This document shows, in pieces, positions 40,309 through 48,302 of a stretch of DNA of 64,000 bases. The notes below the pieces were generated by a model, which was given only the letters and a program-made list of their open reading frames with translations, did no database searches and was not told where the DNA came from. Numbering within the stretch: position 1 is the stretch's first letter; each line of letters starts with the position of its first letter. The position numbers and the translations under genes were made by a program. Location of the stretch: the IMG/VR virus record IMGVR_UViG_3300049491_000383, positions 1 through 64,000 of that record; one strand, written 5' to 3'. Source of the stretch: a virus.

Positions 40309-40337
40309 ACTATAACAGATTCTCTATCGAAAATCAA
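40309..40337 (-). promoter_or_regulatory. Sigma70-like promoter for primase-helicase, leaderless geometry
   Basis: TTGATT (40337-40332), 17 nt, TATAGT (40314-40309); 6 nt to the ATG at 40302. Confidence 0.5.
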
Positions 40338-41110
40338 GTACGAACAATGAGCTTCTCTAAGACACCAGGATCAAGCACTTGCTGGCTTGGGAAGTATCTA
40401 AACTTCAGCCACATAAAGTTTGCCTGGAACGACCATGCTTGTGTGCCGGTGTAACCAGTAAATGTGATATCCTGTGCCATTGACGATGGATAGATTTTAA
40501 ACCAACGTGCAGAACTTAGGTATGGATCTGGTGTTTCCTCCAGTGATCCCCAAATTTCTAGTATGCCAGTGAAGTTATTTGTAAAGGTTGAAAATGTCTG
40601 AACTGACTCAATGTGGTTCAATACTCTGCCACCCGGAATTCTTGCCGAATAGAAGCAAGGTGCAGGTGCAGTCATTGTACCGACGAGAATGTCAGGTGTC
40701 CAATCTCCTGGAAGAATTGTAACACTTGGTTGCGGTGCTTTGAATGCTTGTTCTGTAATTTCAATTTGCATTGCAACATTGTCATTCATATCACTGTACA
40801 AAGGCTTTTCTACATAGTAGTCAGGTGCATTGGATACAAATTCTTGCGTTCTAATAAGAACAATTTCATACAGACCGGCGTGAACTAAAGCTAAGTCTCC
40901 ACCATCTAATTCTAATGTGATGATACCCTTTGCTGGTCCAAGGCGGCAAAGTTTTTCAAGTACAACTGTTCTGTTTTCCGGATCAATGATCCTTCCGTAG
41001 ACTTGTTGGTCACAAGCAATGTCTTGTGGAACTCTATCTGGGCCCAATACTCGGAAAATAAGCTTGTTATCGATACCCTTGTGTGCTTTCAGTGTTATGT
41101 TATTGTTCAT
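40334..41110 (-). CDS. Virion structural protein
   Basis: 258 residues from the ATG at 41110, which has AAGGA about 10 nt upstream; an in-frame ATG at 41206 would add 32 residues without an obvious domain. The opening (LKAHKGIDNKLIFRVLGPDRVPQDI) is an immunoglobulin-like strand set that I associate with structural proteins of T4-like phages, followed by a central DPYLSSARWFKIYP region and a second beta domain (FTGILEIWGSLEE, FMWLKFRYFPS). Function within the virion unknown. Confidence 0.6.
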   Translation of the reverse strand: MNNNITLKAHKGIDNKLIFRVLGPDRVPQDIACDQQVYGRIIDPENRTVVLEKLCRLGPAKGIITLELDGGDLALVHAGLYEIVLIRTQEFVSNAPDYYVEKPLYSDMNDNVAMQIEITEQAFKAPQPSVTILPGDWTPDILVGTMTAPAPCFYSARIPGGRVLNHIESVQTFSTFTNNFTGILEIWGSLEETPDPYLSSARWFKIYPSSMAQDITFTGYTGTQAWSFQANFMWLKFRYFPSQQVLDPGVLEKLIVRT

Positions 41111-41220
41111 AGGTCCATTATCCTTACAAGAGCAGAAAGTATCACCAACGGCCAACAATTGCCAAACGTGATCATACATATACATTTTATGAAAAGTTAC
41201 ATCCATTTGTGCCTATTTTA

Positions 41221-42168
41221 TCAAACAGTTACCGAAATATATGCTGTCTTGGTGTTATTATATGGTGTTCCGCCAATAGTTGCAGTTAAACTTACTGTAA
41301 AGTTGGTGTTCGATGGGAGACTATTTACAAATGGTACTGTCGGAACAGGTTGTGTTGTATCAGACCACCGAGCAACACCATTTGTAATTTCAAGATCATC
41401 AATTTGCCCAATAAAAAATTCATTTAAGAAGGATTTTCCTAATACAAAATCTGTCGATGATGATGTAGGGATAGCCGACATTAAATCATTACTTACACGA
41501 GTACCATCAACATATAATTTTAATCTTATCTCATCATATGATGCAGAAATATAATGCCAATTTCCATCATTAACTACTACTCCAAAGTTTCGAAACACAG
41601 TTCCATCTCTAATAAATTGCAATTGACCGGCTGATAAACGAATTCCATAGCCGTTTGAGCTAGTTAAGCTCGAAGTAAATAACCCGGCATTTCCTGTCTG
41701 TGATGTCTTAACCCAGAAAGAAAAGGACCACGGTCCCGAATTTAGCTGTAATGCTGATGTTAATGGACATGTAATGAGACCTGTTCCCTGAAATCCTAAT
41801 GCACCAGTTCCAAATTTTGGCGATGAGGTATCAACAGAGGTGCCCGTGCCGGTAACTGTCATAGGATTTGCTACATCACTACTATCAATGATTACAGTAG
41901 ATCCATTTGTACCGTCGCCGTGGAGACCTAATATTACAAGATCCCAATATGGATCCTCAAGGATATATGTATGGGATGGATTCTGCAGAGAACTTGTATT
42001 ACCGTCACCGAAAGTCCAATTCCAGGCGGTTGCACCACCCATAGACAGATCAGTAAAATCTACAGATAATGGAGTAGAACCCGACAATGGTGTTCCAATA
42101 AAATCAGAAAATATATTTATAGATGAAATCTTAAGACCCGAGAGATTTACCGATGATAATTTAGTCAT
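41221..42168 (-). CDS. Adhesin-like protein: LamG domain nested in a PKD domain
   Basis: 315 residues. A PKD domain begins at about 22 (VDFTDLSMGGATAWNWTFGDG then NPSHTY, to residue 68). A concanavalin/LamG-type domain follows (about 75-282; WSFSFWVKTS, GNWHYISASYD, LKLYVDGT, FFIGQIDDLEI). The last strands of the PKD domain appear only after it (FTVSLTATIGG, KTAYISV, 287-315). LamG and PKD modules bind carbohydrate or protein surfaces, so this is probably a virion adhesin or fibre. AAGGAAG and a GATAAATA octamer precede the ATG. Confidence 0.75.
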   Translation of the reverse strand: MTKLSSVNLSGLKISSINIFSDFIGTPLSGSTPLSVDFTDLSMGGATAWNWTFGDGNTSSLQNPSHTYILEDPYWDLVILGLHGDGTNGSTVIIDSSDVANPMTVTGTGTSVDTSSPKFGTGALGFQGTGLITCPLTSALQLNSGPWSFSFWVKTSQTGNAGLFTSSLTSSNGYGIRLSAGQLQFIRDGTVFRNFGVVVNDGNWHYISASYDEIRLKLYVDGTRVSNDLMSAIPTSSSTDFVLGKSFLNEFFIGQIDDLEITNGVARWSDTTQPVPTVPFVNSLPSNTNFTVSLTATIGGTPYNNTKTAYISVTV

Positions 42169-42190
42169 GAAACTTCCTTATAGTTTCACA

Positions 42191-42198
42191 TATTTATC
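42191..42198 (-). promoter_or_regulatory. Late-promoter-like octamer GATAAATA
   Basis: Minus strand, 22 nt before the ATG at 42168, with AAGGAAG between. Confidence 0.6.
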
Positions 42199-42238
42199 AC
42201 AGCAAGCACCAAAAAAAGTTTTATCCTTTGCTAAGATA

Positions 42239-42246
42239 CATAAATA
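42239..42246 (+). promoter_or_regulatory. Late-promoter-like octamer CATAAATA, leaderless geometry
   Basis: Plus strand, 7 nt before the ATG at 42254; no Shine-Dalgarno between. Divergent from the octamer at 42191-42198. Confidence 0.4.
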
Positions 42247-42253
42247 ACATCGT

Positions 42254-42625
42254 ATGATAAACCTTGACGATATCAAAGAAAAATTCCCCTTTCTTACCGG
42301 TCTGCGATGCCAAAACCACGAGTATATTGGTATTATCCAAAATTCTGACGATAAGATTATTAGTTTCTACGATTATGAATCGATCCGCTCTGCTGAAGAG
42401 AAATTGCTCTTTATTGAGCACGGAGAGACATGGTGGTGGGAAAGTAATCGCTTACTTCCAATTAACATTTTCTTACAAGGTCAAATGCAATCGTTTCGCT
42501 ATTGCATGAAGACAGTGGTAAACAAAGATGTGGAAATTATGTTTGGTCCTATCACGAGCCTAAACAATATCATGAAGAAACGGATTAAAAAGCGCCAGAT
42601 TCAGTTAATCAGGCGAATGGACTAA
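42254..42625 (+). CDS. Conserved phage protein on the plus strand
   Basis: 123 residues with EHGETWWWESNRLLPINIFLQGQM and a very basic end (KKRIKKRQIQLIRR). The TWWWESNR-PINIFL pattern is one I associate with a conserved T4-like family of unknown function, which supports this as a real gene although it lies alone on the plus strand. Its stop overlaps the stop of the convergent DnaE-like gene (CTAA at 42622-42625). Confidence 0.7.
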   Translation: MINLDDIKEKFPFLTGLRCQNHEYIGIIQNSDDKIISFYDYESIRSAEEKLLFIEHGETWWWESNRLLPINIFLQGQMQSFRYCMKTVVNKDVEIMFGPITSLNNIMKKRIKKRQIQLIRRMD

Positions 42626-43212
42626 TCCTTCGACATTTCCTCTATCAATAAATTAAGATTCACAACAATTGCCGAAGCATAGGCGATACCGTGAGCTCTT
42701 TTGAATTGGTAGGACTCCTCTCCCTCAACTTTTAGCCAAACTTCCTTCTTAATGCGCTCCCAGTCGTGCTGCTGTAGGTACGCCTTGGCTGGGCGCATAA
42801 TCGCCAGAATCATAGCTAAATCCTCCACAGATTGTGGCCTGTATCTAACTAGCAGATTGCTGTGATCCTTTAGATGGAATAATTGATCAGTAACTTCCTG
42901 ATACAAGAAAAAATCCCACGGCGGTTCTTTGTGCAATAAGTCTAACAGGTGCTGCTCCGACTTGATACCTTTGTACATATTCACATTCAAGAAGTCAATC
43001 TTGAAGTAACCATAATCCTTTGCAATTCTATGGTCAAGCGTTGATATATTAGTAGTAGGATCTCGCGGAATATTCTGAAAGTAAACCCCGGTATTGTGTT
43101 TCTCAACTTTACCGTCGGGACGGTCGATTCGGCCAAAAATACATTCGATACCTTTTAGTATCTCGTCTCTTCCAAAGACGTCTACGTCGACGTCGGTCGT
43201 AATCTTTTTCAT
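42622..43212 (-). CDS. Small DnaE-like protein (C-family DNA polymerase landmarks)
   Basis: 196 residues. It carries a compressed set of landmarks of bacterial DNA polymerase III alpha: DVDVDVF (7-13; PDFDVDF in DnaE, the first two catalytic Asp), KHNTGVYFQNIP (38-49; compare HA-GVVI), DYGYFKIDFLN (66-76; compare YGLVKFDFLGL with the third catalytic Asp, here Asp73), RPQSVEDLAMILAIMRP (125-141; compare the E-D-IAL-RPGP segment) and QFKRAHGIAYASAI (169-182; compare FNKSHSAAYA). Full DnaE is over 1000 residues, so nearly all of the palm, thumb and fingers scaffold is missing. Activity cannot be inferred. Starts by ATGA overlap with the preceding gene. Confidence 0.65.
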   Translation of the reverse strand: MKKITTDVDVDVFGRDEILKGIECIFGRIDRPDGKVEKHNTGVYFQNIPRDPTTNISTLDHRIAKDYGYFKIDFLNVNMYKGIKSEQHLLDLLHKEPPWDFFLYQEVTDQLFHLKDHSNLLVRYRPQSVEDLAMILAIMRPAKAYLQQHDWERIKKEVWLKVEGEESYQFKRAHGIAYASAIVVNLNLLIEEMSKD

Positions 43213-43487
43213 TTCGTTAAAGGCATATAGGGACAGTAATAGAAAGAATCATCAACACTTGACTTCCCTTTGTACCCCATTACCTGAGGTGGAAGTCTTT
43301 TTGAAAACTTTAAGGTGAAGGCGGTAAAGTCTTCAAGCTCCTTGAAGAAATACATTTTGCTGGTAGAGTTGCCACCATGTGCGGCAATAGCGTAGACATC
43401 CATATTACCGTCAACAACCCAATGTGCAAATTCGGTATACGAAACATCGTAATCATTTAGGTTAATCGACATTGAGAGATCGTTCAT
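43209..43487 (-). CDS. Small hypothetical protein
   Basis: 92 residues. FKELEDFTAFTLKFSKRL resembles the EEDAMAFTLKFG segment of the protein encoded just upstream, so the pair may be diverged duplicates. Starts inside the end of that gene; ATG at 43487 with GGAG about 10 nt upstream is chosen, 43472 is possible. Function unknown. Confidence 0.6.
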   Translation of the reverse strand: MNDLSMSINLNDYDVSYTEFAHWVVDGNMDVYAIAAHGGNSTSKMYFFKELEDFTAFTLKFSKRLPPQVMGYKGKSSVDDSFYYCPYMPLTK

Positions 43488-43692
43488 TTTCTATCATCTC
43501 CTCTACTTTTATTTTATGCCTATTGATTCCAAATTTTAGTGTAAATGCCATAGCATCTTCCTCTGATCCAAATGAAATCTCACCTGTAATCCATTCATAA
43601 GTAATATCGCCCAATAAGCCGTATTCTTTCAGCCAAATCCCAACATCGGCTCTCATATTCTGTGGCAACTTGAAGGTTACAGGAATATTCAC
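43462..43692 (-). CDS. Small protein with EEDAMAF motif
   Basis: 76 residues, with WLKEYGLLGDITYEWITG and SEEDAMAFTLKFG. It shares the latter with the proteins at 14825-15073 and, more weakly, 43209-43487. ATG overlaps the zinc-finger protein stop by 4 nt. Function unknown. Confidence 0.6.
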   Translation of the reverse strand: MNIPVTFKLPQNMRADVGIWLKEYGLLGDITYEWITGEISFGSEEDAMAFTLKFGINRHKIKVEEMIENERSLNVD

Positions 43693-44390
43693 AATCCTGC
43701 CTGTTCTAAAAGTGTCCTAATGTATTCAACATCGTCGTCGGCTTTCTTAAACTTGCGCATCCAGAAGCCCGGATCAATAACCTGCCCAATCATTTTTGCA
43801 TGGTCGTCATTGAATCTATCCATAAGTTCGCTACCTGTTGCACACAAATAGAGAACCCACGGGCTAATTCTACCAGTCTTAATAAGGTATGCCGCTTCGT
43901 TTGCAGAGATATTAGAAAAGAACTGGTTAAACTGTGAATTGTTTTTCTCAGACCAGGCCACAATTGTCGTAATAGATCGCTCCGCAGCACTTGAAGGTGG
44001 TTCGGTCTTAACAAGATTTTCAATGTAAAGTTCGTATACTGGATCTGTCGTCCATTTTGGCATTTTAAGACCACTTAGTATAACGAAATCAATATACTGT
44101 TCAATGTGTACTGGTTTCAGCAATGCTAAGTGATTTCCAAATTTTACAAAATCAATGTAATATGGACTATCAACAAAATCCTCAAATGATTTGATTTTCT
44201 TAGAGGTAGTTGTTAGTGTATAGAATCTTTGAAAAGCTCTCAGACCGAAACGCGATCCGTCTGTGTTGGCGTCTAAATGTCGACGCTTCTTAACACACAT
44301 ATGGGTCGCGAGTGTAGATTCCTTGTGAAACTTACTTCCACAGAACTTACAATCAAACTTTTGTTCCATTGCTTTCTTTTTTGCTAACAA
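43689..44390 (-). CDS. Zinc-finger protein of unknown function
   Basis: 233 residues. The N terminus has a C2H2-like finger, CKFCGSKFHKESTLATHMC (Cys-x2-Cys, then His and Cys), followed by a basic stretch (VKKRRHLD) and a mainly helical body (YYIDFVKFGNHLALL, TIVAWSEKNNSQFNQFF). It may bind DNA or RNA; a place among replication genes suits a recruiting or loading role, which is inference. The start is a TTG at 44390 with AAAGGG upstream; ATG at 44369 is the alternative. Confidence 0.6.
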   Translation of the reverse strand: MLAKKKAMEQKFDCKFCGSKFHKESTLATHMCVKKRRHLDANTDGSRFGLRAFQRFYTLTTTSKKIKSFEDFVDSPYYIDFVKFGNHLALLKPVHIEQYIDFVILSGLKMPKWTTDPVYELYIENLVKTEPPSSAAERSITTIVAWSEKNNSQFNQFFSNISANEAAYLIKTGRISPWVLYLCATGSELMDRFNDDHAKMIGQVIDPGFWMRKFKKADDDVEYIRTLLEQAGL

Positions 44391-44933
44391 TCACTTTCCC
44401 TTTGTCAATAGTTCTTTGATTGTCTTATCGTCAAATCCATTATCTTTGAGAAACACTTCTAAATCCTCAGTGCTGTTAATCTGCTGGAACAATTCTAGTT
44501 CCGCACCACGTAGATTTGGAAAATATTGTAGGATAACTTCCTCAACCTTATTCTTTTTCATACCCCTTGGTGGTGCAACCCACTCATGACGCTCTGGGCG
44601 ACCTGTTCCTGCAACTGCAAGCAACATCCATTGAAGTTCTTTATGCTTTGTGAGTACCTTTGAATGTACATTGCAAATCGCATTCACATTACTCAGTTGC
44701 AGGTCAGCATCTCGTACAGTTGAGCTCATCCACCGTGTTAATGTCCAGATAGAAATGTCTTTCTTCTGTTCATCGTTGAGTCTACTATAAAACTTCTTGT
44801 CGCGTCGATCAAGCGCAGGAATAACGTCCTTAAACAAGTCGTTTTTGTATTCCTTACTTTTCTTTTCCTTAGTCTCCTCTACCTTTACAGCATCCGGATT
44901 TAATTCAAAGAACTGTTCGACCCAATTACTCAA
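44391..44933 (-). CDS. Conserved phage protein in the replication cluster
   Basis: 180 residues from a TTG at 44933 with GGAG 6 nt upstream; the open frame extends 6 codons further to another TTG. Core motifs are FKDVIPALDRRDKKFYSRL, ISIWTLTRWMSS, KHKELQWMLL and GRPERHEWVAPPR. The pattern looks conserved among T4-like phages but has no assigned function. It overlaps both neighbours. Confidence 0.6.
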   Translation of the reverse strand: MSNWVEQFFELNPDAVKVEETKEKKSKEYKNDLFKDVIPALDRRDKKFYSRLNDEQKKDISIWTLTRWMSSTVRDADLQLSNVNAICNVHSKVLTKHKELQWMLLAVAGTGRPERHEWVAPPRGMKKNKVEEVILQYFPNLRGAELELFQQINSTEDLEVFLKDNGFDDKTIKELLTKGK

Positions 44934-45429
44934 AAAGTGCTCCAATATCAATTACATCGGGTAGTTTACTGACTTCCTTAACAAAGAGCACGCAATTCGG
45001 GATTGCCTTGTCTTCTACGGGCACTACTAGAATGTTTCCGTTCTTCAACTTAGGAAAGAACCATTTTACTTCTGCATACACGTTTGTAATATTGATTTCT
45101 TGTGGTCTCGGTACCATATGCCTTAGTGGATTGAAAACCATTGTATGAAAGCCTCTATCATTTAAGCTTGTAAGAGGCATAACTTCCATATCACTGTAAT
45201 CATCATCGCAAACCAGGATTGACCAATCTAAGGGCATTTGGACTGTATATTGTCCTATCTTTAGAACCACTGCTGGTGCATAAAAGCTTTCAAGGAAGAT
45301 TAATGGGATGAAAAAGTAATCAGGATTTTTAGGATCTGAATAATCCATTACGCAATAGCGTATATCCTCAATCTCATTTGGAATCTTATCTAAGTTATAC
45401 GCCCGATTTTCATTTGTTAAAATATTCAT
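44926..45429 (-). CDS. Conserved phage protein, beta-rich
   Basis: 167 residues with FFIPLIFLESFYAPAVVLKIG, MPLDWSILVCDDD, VMPLTSLNDRGFHT and VKWFFPKLKNGNILVVP. Motif density and length suggest an old conserved phage gene, but no function is known to me. It lies in a run of tightly coupled genes between UvsW and the DnaE-like gene. Confidence 0.65.
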   Translation of the reverse strand: MNILTNENRAYNLDKIPNEIEDIRYCVMDYSDPKNPDYFFIPLIFLESFYAPAVVLKIGQYTVQMPLDWSILVCDDDYSDMEVMPLTSLNDRGFHTMVFNPLRHMVPRPQEINITNVYAEVKWFFPKLKNGNILVVPVEDKAIPNCVLFVKEVSKLPDVIDIGALFE

Positions 45430-45761
45430 TATCTAAATCCTAGTTGTTCACGCCTGTATTTTTCCCAATCTTCATCTAGCTTCTTCATATCACGTTTTAC
45501 TACAGTTCTTCCAATTGAAATCATGCTAGGAGAATAACCGAGACGTATAAGATAATCAATTAACATATTTTCAAATCCAAGATGTCTAAATGACATATAG
45601 GTAATTGACAACGCTGTTTCAGAATTATCCTCATACTCCATTGTAATCAAATTCTTTGAAACTTCAGCCCTTAATGAACACTTTACGTCAAGGTTATTTG
45701 CCCTGAAGAATGTTTCTATTAGATCTAAGAAACCATATGATATAATCGAATTAATAACCAT
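45429..45761 (-). CDS. Small hypothetical protein
   Basis: 110 residues. SIISYGFLDLIETFFRANN, SITYMSFRHLGFENMLIDYL and a basic C terminus. No family recognised. ATG overlaps the previous gene by 11 nt. Confidence 0.55.
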   Translation of the reverse strand: MVINSIISYGFLDLIETFFRANNLDVKCSLRAEVSKNLITMEYEDNSETALSITYMSFRHLGFENMLIDYLIRLGYSPSMISIGRTVVKRDMKKLDEDWEKYRREQLGFR

Positions 45762-46044
45762 AGCTTATTGTTGATGACAGTATTTTCTTTTCTATCTCGT
45801 CTCTGAAATCCTTAAATGCATCTTCTATGCTCCCATATTGCAAAGTTATCATTGTTGCAGTGTGTTTTGTATCTTCGTCATCAGGAATTTCATATACTAC
45901 ATAATTTCCCGGTGCTGCCCATTTATTGGGTTTCTTTTCATAAAATCCCAATCTTACCTTATCTAATCCACTTGAGTCTAGGAAAAATTCAAAGTGCTCA
46001 AACTCTGCCACAGATATATTTGTCCGCACAGAAGTAATCATCAT
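45751..46044 (-). CDS. Small hypothetical protein after UvsW
   Basis: 97 residues from the ATG at 46044, 4 nt after the uvsW stop; the open frame extends into uvsW but that part is a shadow. Contains LDKVRLGFYEKKPNKWAAPGNYVVYEIPDDED. No family recognised. Confidence 0.55.
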   Translation of the reverse strand: MMITSVRTNISVAEFEHFEFFLDSSGLDKVRLGFYEKKPNKWAAPGNYVVYEIPDDEDTKHTATMITLQYGSIEDAFKDFRDEIEKKILSSTISYGY

Positions 46045-46048
46045 TCGT

Positions 46049-47539
46049 TCAGTACGATACTTTAGTGATAGAGAATGGGTATTGGGCTTCAGCATAAAAC
46101 TTCTTTCTCTTTGTCAAGTGCCTCTTAGAGAATTTACAATTCGAGCAAACGTCATAAACGTTTACAAAGTCCTTATCTGGCGCAACTCTAATGCCACGAC
46201 CAATACTTTGAATAACACGAACAAAACTTTTGCCTGCCTCGAATAGGACTAGGTTAAAAATACGAACGATATTTATGCCCGTAGACGCCACACCATAAGT
46301 GGCTATAATAACTTTGCCGTCAACTTCTTGAACTTCCTTGTATTCTTCTTTACGTGCTTTTGATTTCATCTTACCAGAGACGAACACCGAGTCCGGTATA
46401 AGCAATTGTAACTTTTCTCCAGTCTCAATGCGATCAACCAATATAAGTGTGTTTCCACTCTCGGCCATCTCGATAACCTTCTTGGCCAAGAACTTTAGAC
46501 GTGATTGATTTGTAGTAAGCCATTTTAGTTCAGACTGATAGTTGTCAAACTTATCACCCTTGAGTACACTGGCTGTTTGGTCTACAGGATCTTGGTCCTG
46601 CATCTGCCAAACATTCACATGAAGTTGTGCAAGTATACCCTTATCCTGAAGCTCTTTAGTGTTGATCTTACCGAGCATTGGCCCAATACATGCTATTACA
46701 GAGACTTTCTCATGCTCCTCTTCTGGCATTGTACCAGTCAATCCCCACCTTACCGGGGCGTTCTTCAAATATGTCGATAATAACTTTCTCAATACATCGG
46801 CTTTTGCTTTGTGAACCTCGTCCACCATAACGCAAACCACTCCCTTGAAGAAATCGTTTATATCGATCTCTAAATCGATTTCTTTTGAACGCTTTGCTAG
46901 GCTTTCTAGACTTTGCCATGTGCATATTGTGTGAGTCTTAAGATATTCTTTTCTGTCGCCGAAGAATACACCCACATCTAATCCTAAATTTTTATAATCG
47001 TCTTCGGTTTGTGTTACTAAATCCTTGGTGGGTACAATTACGATGCTGCGACCGTAAGGCTGAACCTTGTGGCTTAAAATCGCCGTAATTAGTGTTTTTC
47101 CCGACCCTGTAGGGGCGATGTTTACTCCAGTGAGGTTGTTGAGATAAGAGTTAATTACCTCAACTTGGTGTTCCTGAAGTTTTATAGGATCTCCTGCACG
47201 CTGATGACCCTTAGGCCAACAGATGTTGGAATAGCTGCCTTCATTCACTTCATCAAACACAAAATTATGAGTTGTGTCTCTAAGGTCTTCAATCTCAATC
47301 TCATACCCGCTCTGTTGAACGATAGGTAACAATTTATCTAATAGATTAAGATATGATCTTGCGCCTATATCACAGAAACTCAGCATGCCATCCCATCTTC
47401 CTAATTTATAGGCCGGGGTGTGTCTTGCGTACTCTAGGAAATATTTTACTGAATCAGAAAGTTTTCTACGAGTTACAACATCGAGACCCTCGAATTTTAT
47501 GTTAACTTCGTCTTGGATGATAAGTTTGGTTACTGCCAT
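46049..47539 (-). CDS. uvsW: UvsW-type DExH helicase
   Basis: 496 residues. Superfamily 2 motifs are in order: APTGSGKT (142-149), VDEVH (239-243), LTGTMPE, and the motif V/VI segment ATYGVASTGIN ... QSIGRGIR. T4 UvsW unwinds R-loops and branched DNA and moves replication from origin- to recombination-dependent start. The N-terminal domain (about 1-110; RWDGMLSFCD) corresponds to the T4 UvsW accessory DNA-binding part. It starts by TAATG overlap with the probable UvsY gene. Confidence 0.92.
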   Translation of the reverse strand: MAVTKLIIQDEVNIKFEGLDVVTRRKLSDSVKYFLEYARHTPAYKLGRWDGMLSFCDIGARSYLNLLDKLLPIVQQSGYEIEIEDLRDTTHNFVFDEVNEGSYSNICWPKGHQRAGDPIKLQEHQVEVINSYLNNLTGVNIAPTGSGKTLITAILSHKVQPYGRSIVIVPTKDLVTQTEDDYKNLGLDVGVFFGDRKEYLKTHTICTWQSLESLAKRSKEIDLEIDINDFFKGVVCVMVDEVHKAKADVLRKLLSTYLKNAPVRWGLTGTMPEEEHEKVSVIACIGPMLGKINTKELQDKGILAQLHVNVWQMQDQDPVDQTASVLKGDKFDNYQSELKWLTTNQSRLKFLAKKVIEMAESGNTLILVDRIETGEKLQLLIPDSVFVSGKMKSKARKEEYKEVQEVDGKVIIATYGVASTGINIVRIFNLVLFEAGKSFVRVIQSIGRGIRVAPDKDFVNVYDVCSNCKFSKRHLTKRKKFYAEAQYPFSITKVSY

Positions 47540-48000
47540 TAAATGCTCGCATCATCTAAACCTGCGACCCTAAGTTTTATGATATGTCCAGTCATGAAGT
47601 TCTTTGCTTCGAAACCCTTACTTATTCCTAAGAACTTGTTTCGTAACAGAGCCACTTCATTAACCAACATAGTTGTGTCTACAATGCTCTGCACTCCATC
47701 GACATACTTTTCAGCATCTCTGGAGCTTAGTGATTTCTGATAGGCCTCTAAGAATTTCTTAAACTCTGCCGACCGTTCTCTACGCAATTTGATGTTTAGA
47801 TATTCAAGTACAGCCTCAATCTCTTGCAACTGAGAGAAACGTTGTTCAACCAAACCGGGAAGTTCGGCCGCGTGCTTCTCTAGGGACTTACCCTTTAAGG
47901 ATAGTTCCCTTCGCGCAATCTCTAGTTCCGCTTCATAGTAATCTATGAAGCCGGTTACTTGTGAGAGATCTGAGGTTACTTTGTAATACCAACTGCTCAC
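47539..48000 (-). CDS. Probable UvsY-like recombination mediator
   Basis: 153 residues, largely helical, with ARRELSLKGKSLEKHAAELP, QLQEIEAVLEYLNIKLRR and SSRDAEKYVDG. T4 UvsY is a 137-residue helical mediator that loads UvsX on gp32-coated DNA. Direct similarity to T4 UvsY is not convincing by eye; the call rests on size, helicity and its place between uvsX and uvsW. An uncharacterised conserved phage protein is the alternative. Confidence 0.5.
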   Translation of the reverse strand: MSSWYYKVTSDLSQVTGFIDYYEAELEIARRELSLKGKSLEKHAAELPGLVEQRFSQLQEIEAVLEYLNIKLRRERSAEFKKFLEAYQKSLSSRDAEKYVDGVQSIVDTTMLVNEVALLRNKFLGISKGFEAKNFMTGHIIKLRVAGLDDASI

Positions 48001-48302
48001 AATCCATGCACTCGTTTAATAGCGATTTCCATTGCTTGAATCAGCAATACTGATTTCTGAGTTCTAGACATTAATACTCGTTTGATAGCCATAGCACGGG
48101 GAGGGACACCTAGGTCTTCTGCCAAGGCCTGATGTACCCTAGTCAGATTTGCTGGTTCAGAAATCCAGGTAACGTAGTCGGCACCCACAGTCACATCTCG
48201 CATATTTGCTTTGAACTGCTGGACTTCCGTAATGGCTTTCTGAACATCCTTGCTTTTGATTGTTTCGAGTAGTAATTCTCCAGACTCTTTAGCGGTCATC
48301 AT
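47997..48302 (-). CDS. Conserved phage protein in the recombination cluster
   Basis: 101 residues: SGELLLETIKSKDVQKAI, YVTWISEPANLTRVHQAL and LMSRTQKSVLLIQAMEIAIKR. Mostly helical. The ATG at 48302 (GGAGAAG upstream) is preferred over one at 48338. Function unknown; co-expressed with UvsX and UvsY-like. Confidence 0.6.
   Translation of the reverse strand: MMTAKESGELLLETIKSKDVQKAITEVQQFKANMRDVTVGADYVTWISEPANLTRVHQALAEDLGVPPRAMAIKRVLMSRTQKSVLLIQAMEIAIKRVHGL

Noticed and set aside
42221-42421. 66-codon minus-strand frame overlapping the start of the plus-strand gene at 42254
   Set aside because: The plus-strand product has a recognisable conserved pattern; the opposite frame does not.
43209-43692. 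Frameshifted single gene from the two small overlapping frames at 43209-43487 and 43462-43692
   Set aside because: Each has its own start, and both contain the same LKF-type segment, which fits duplication better than a split gene.
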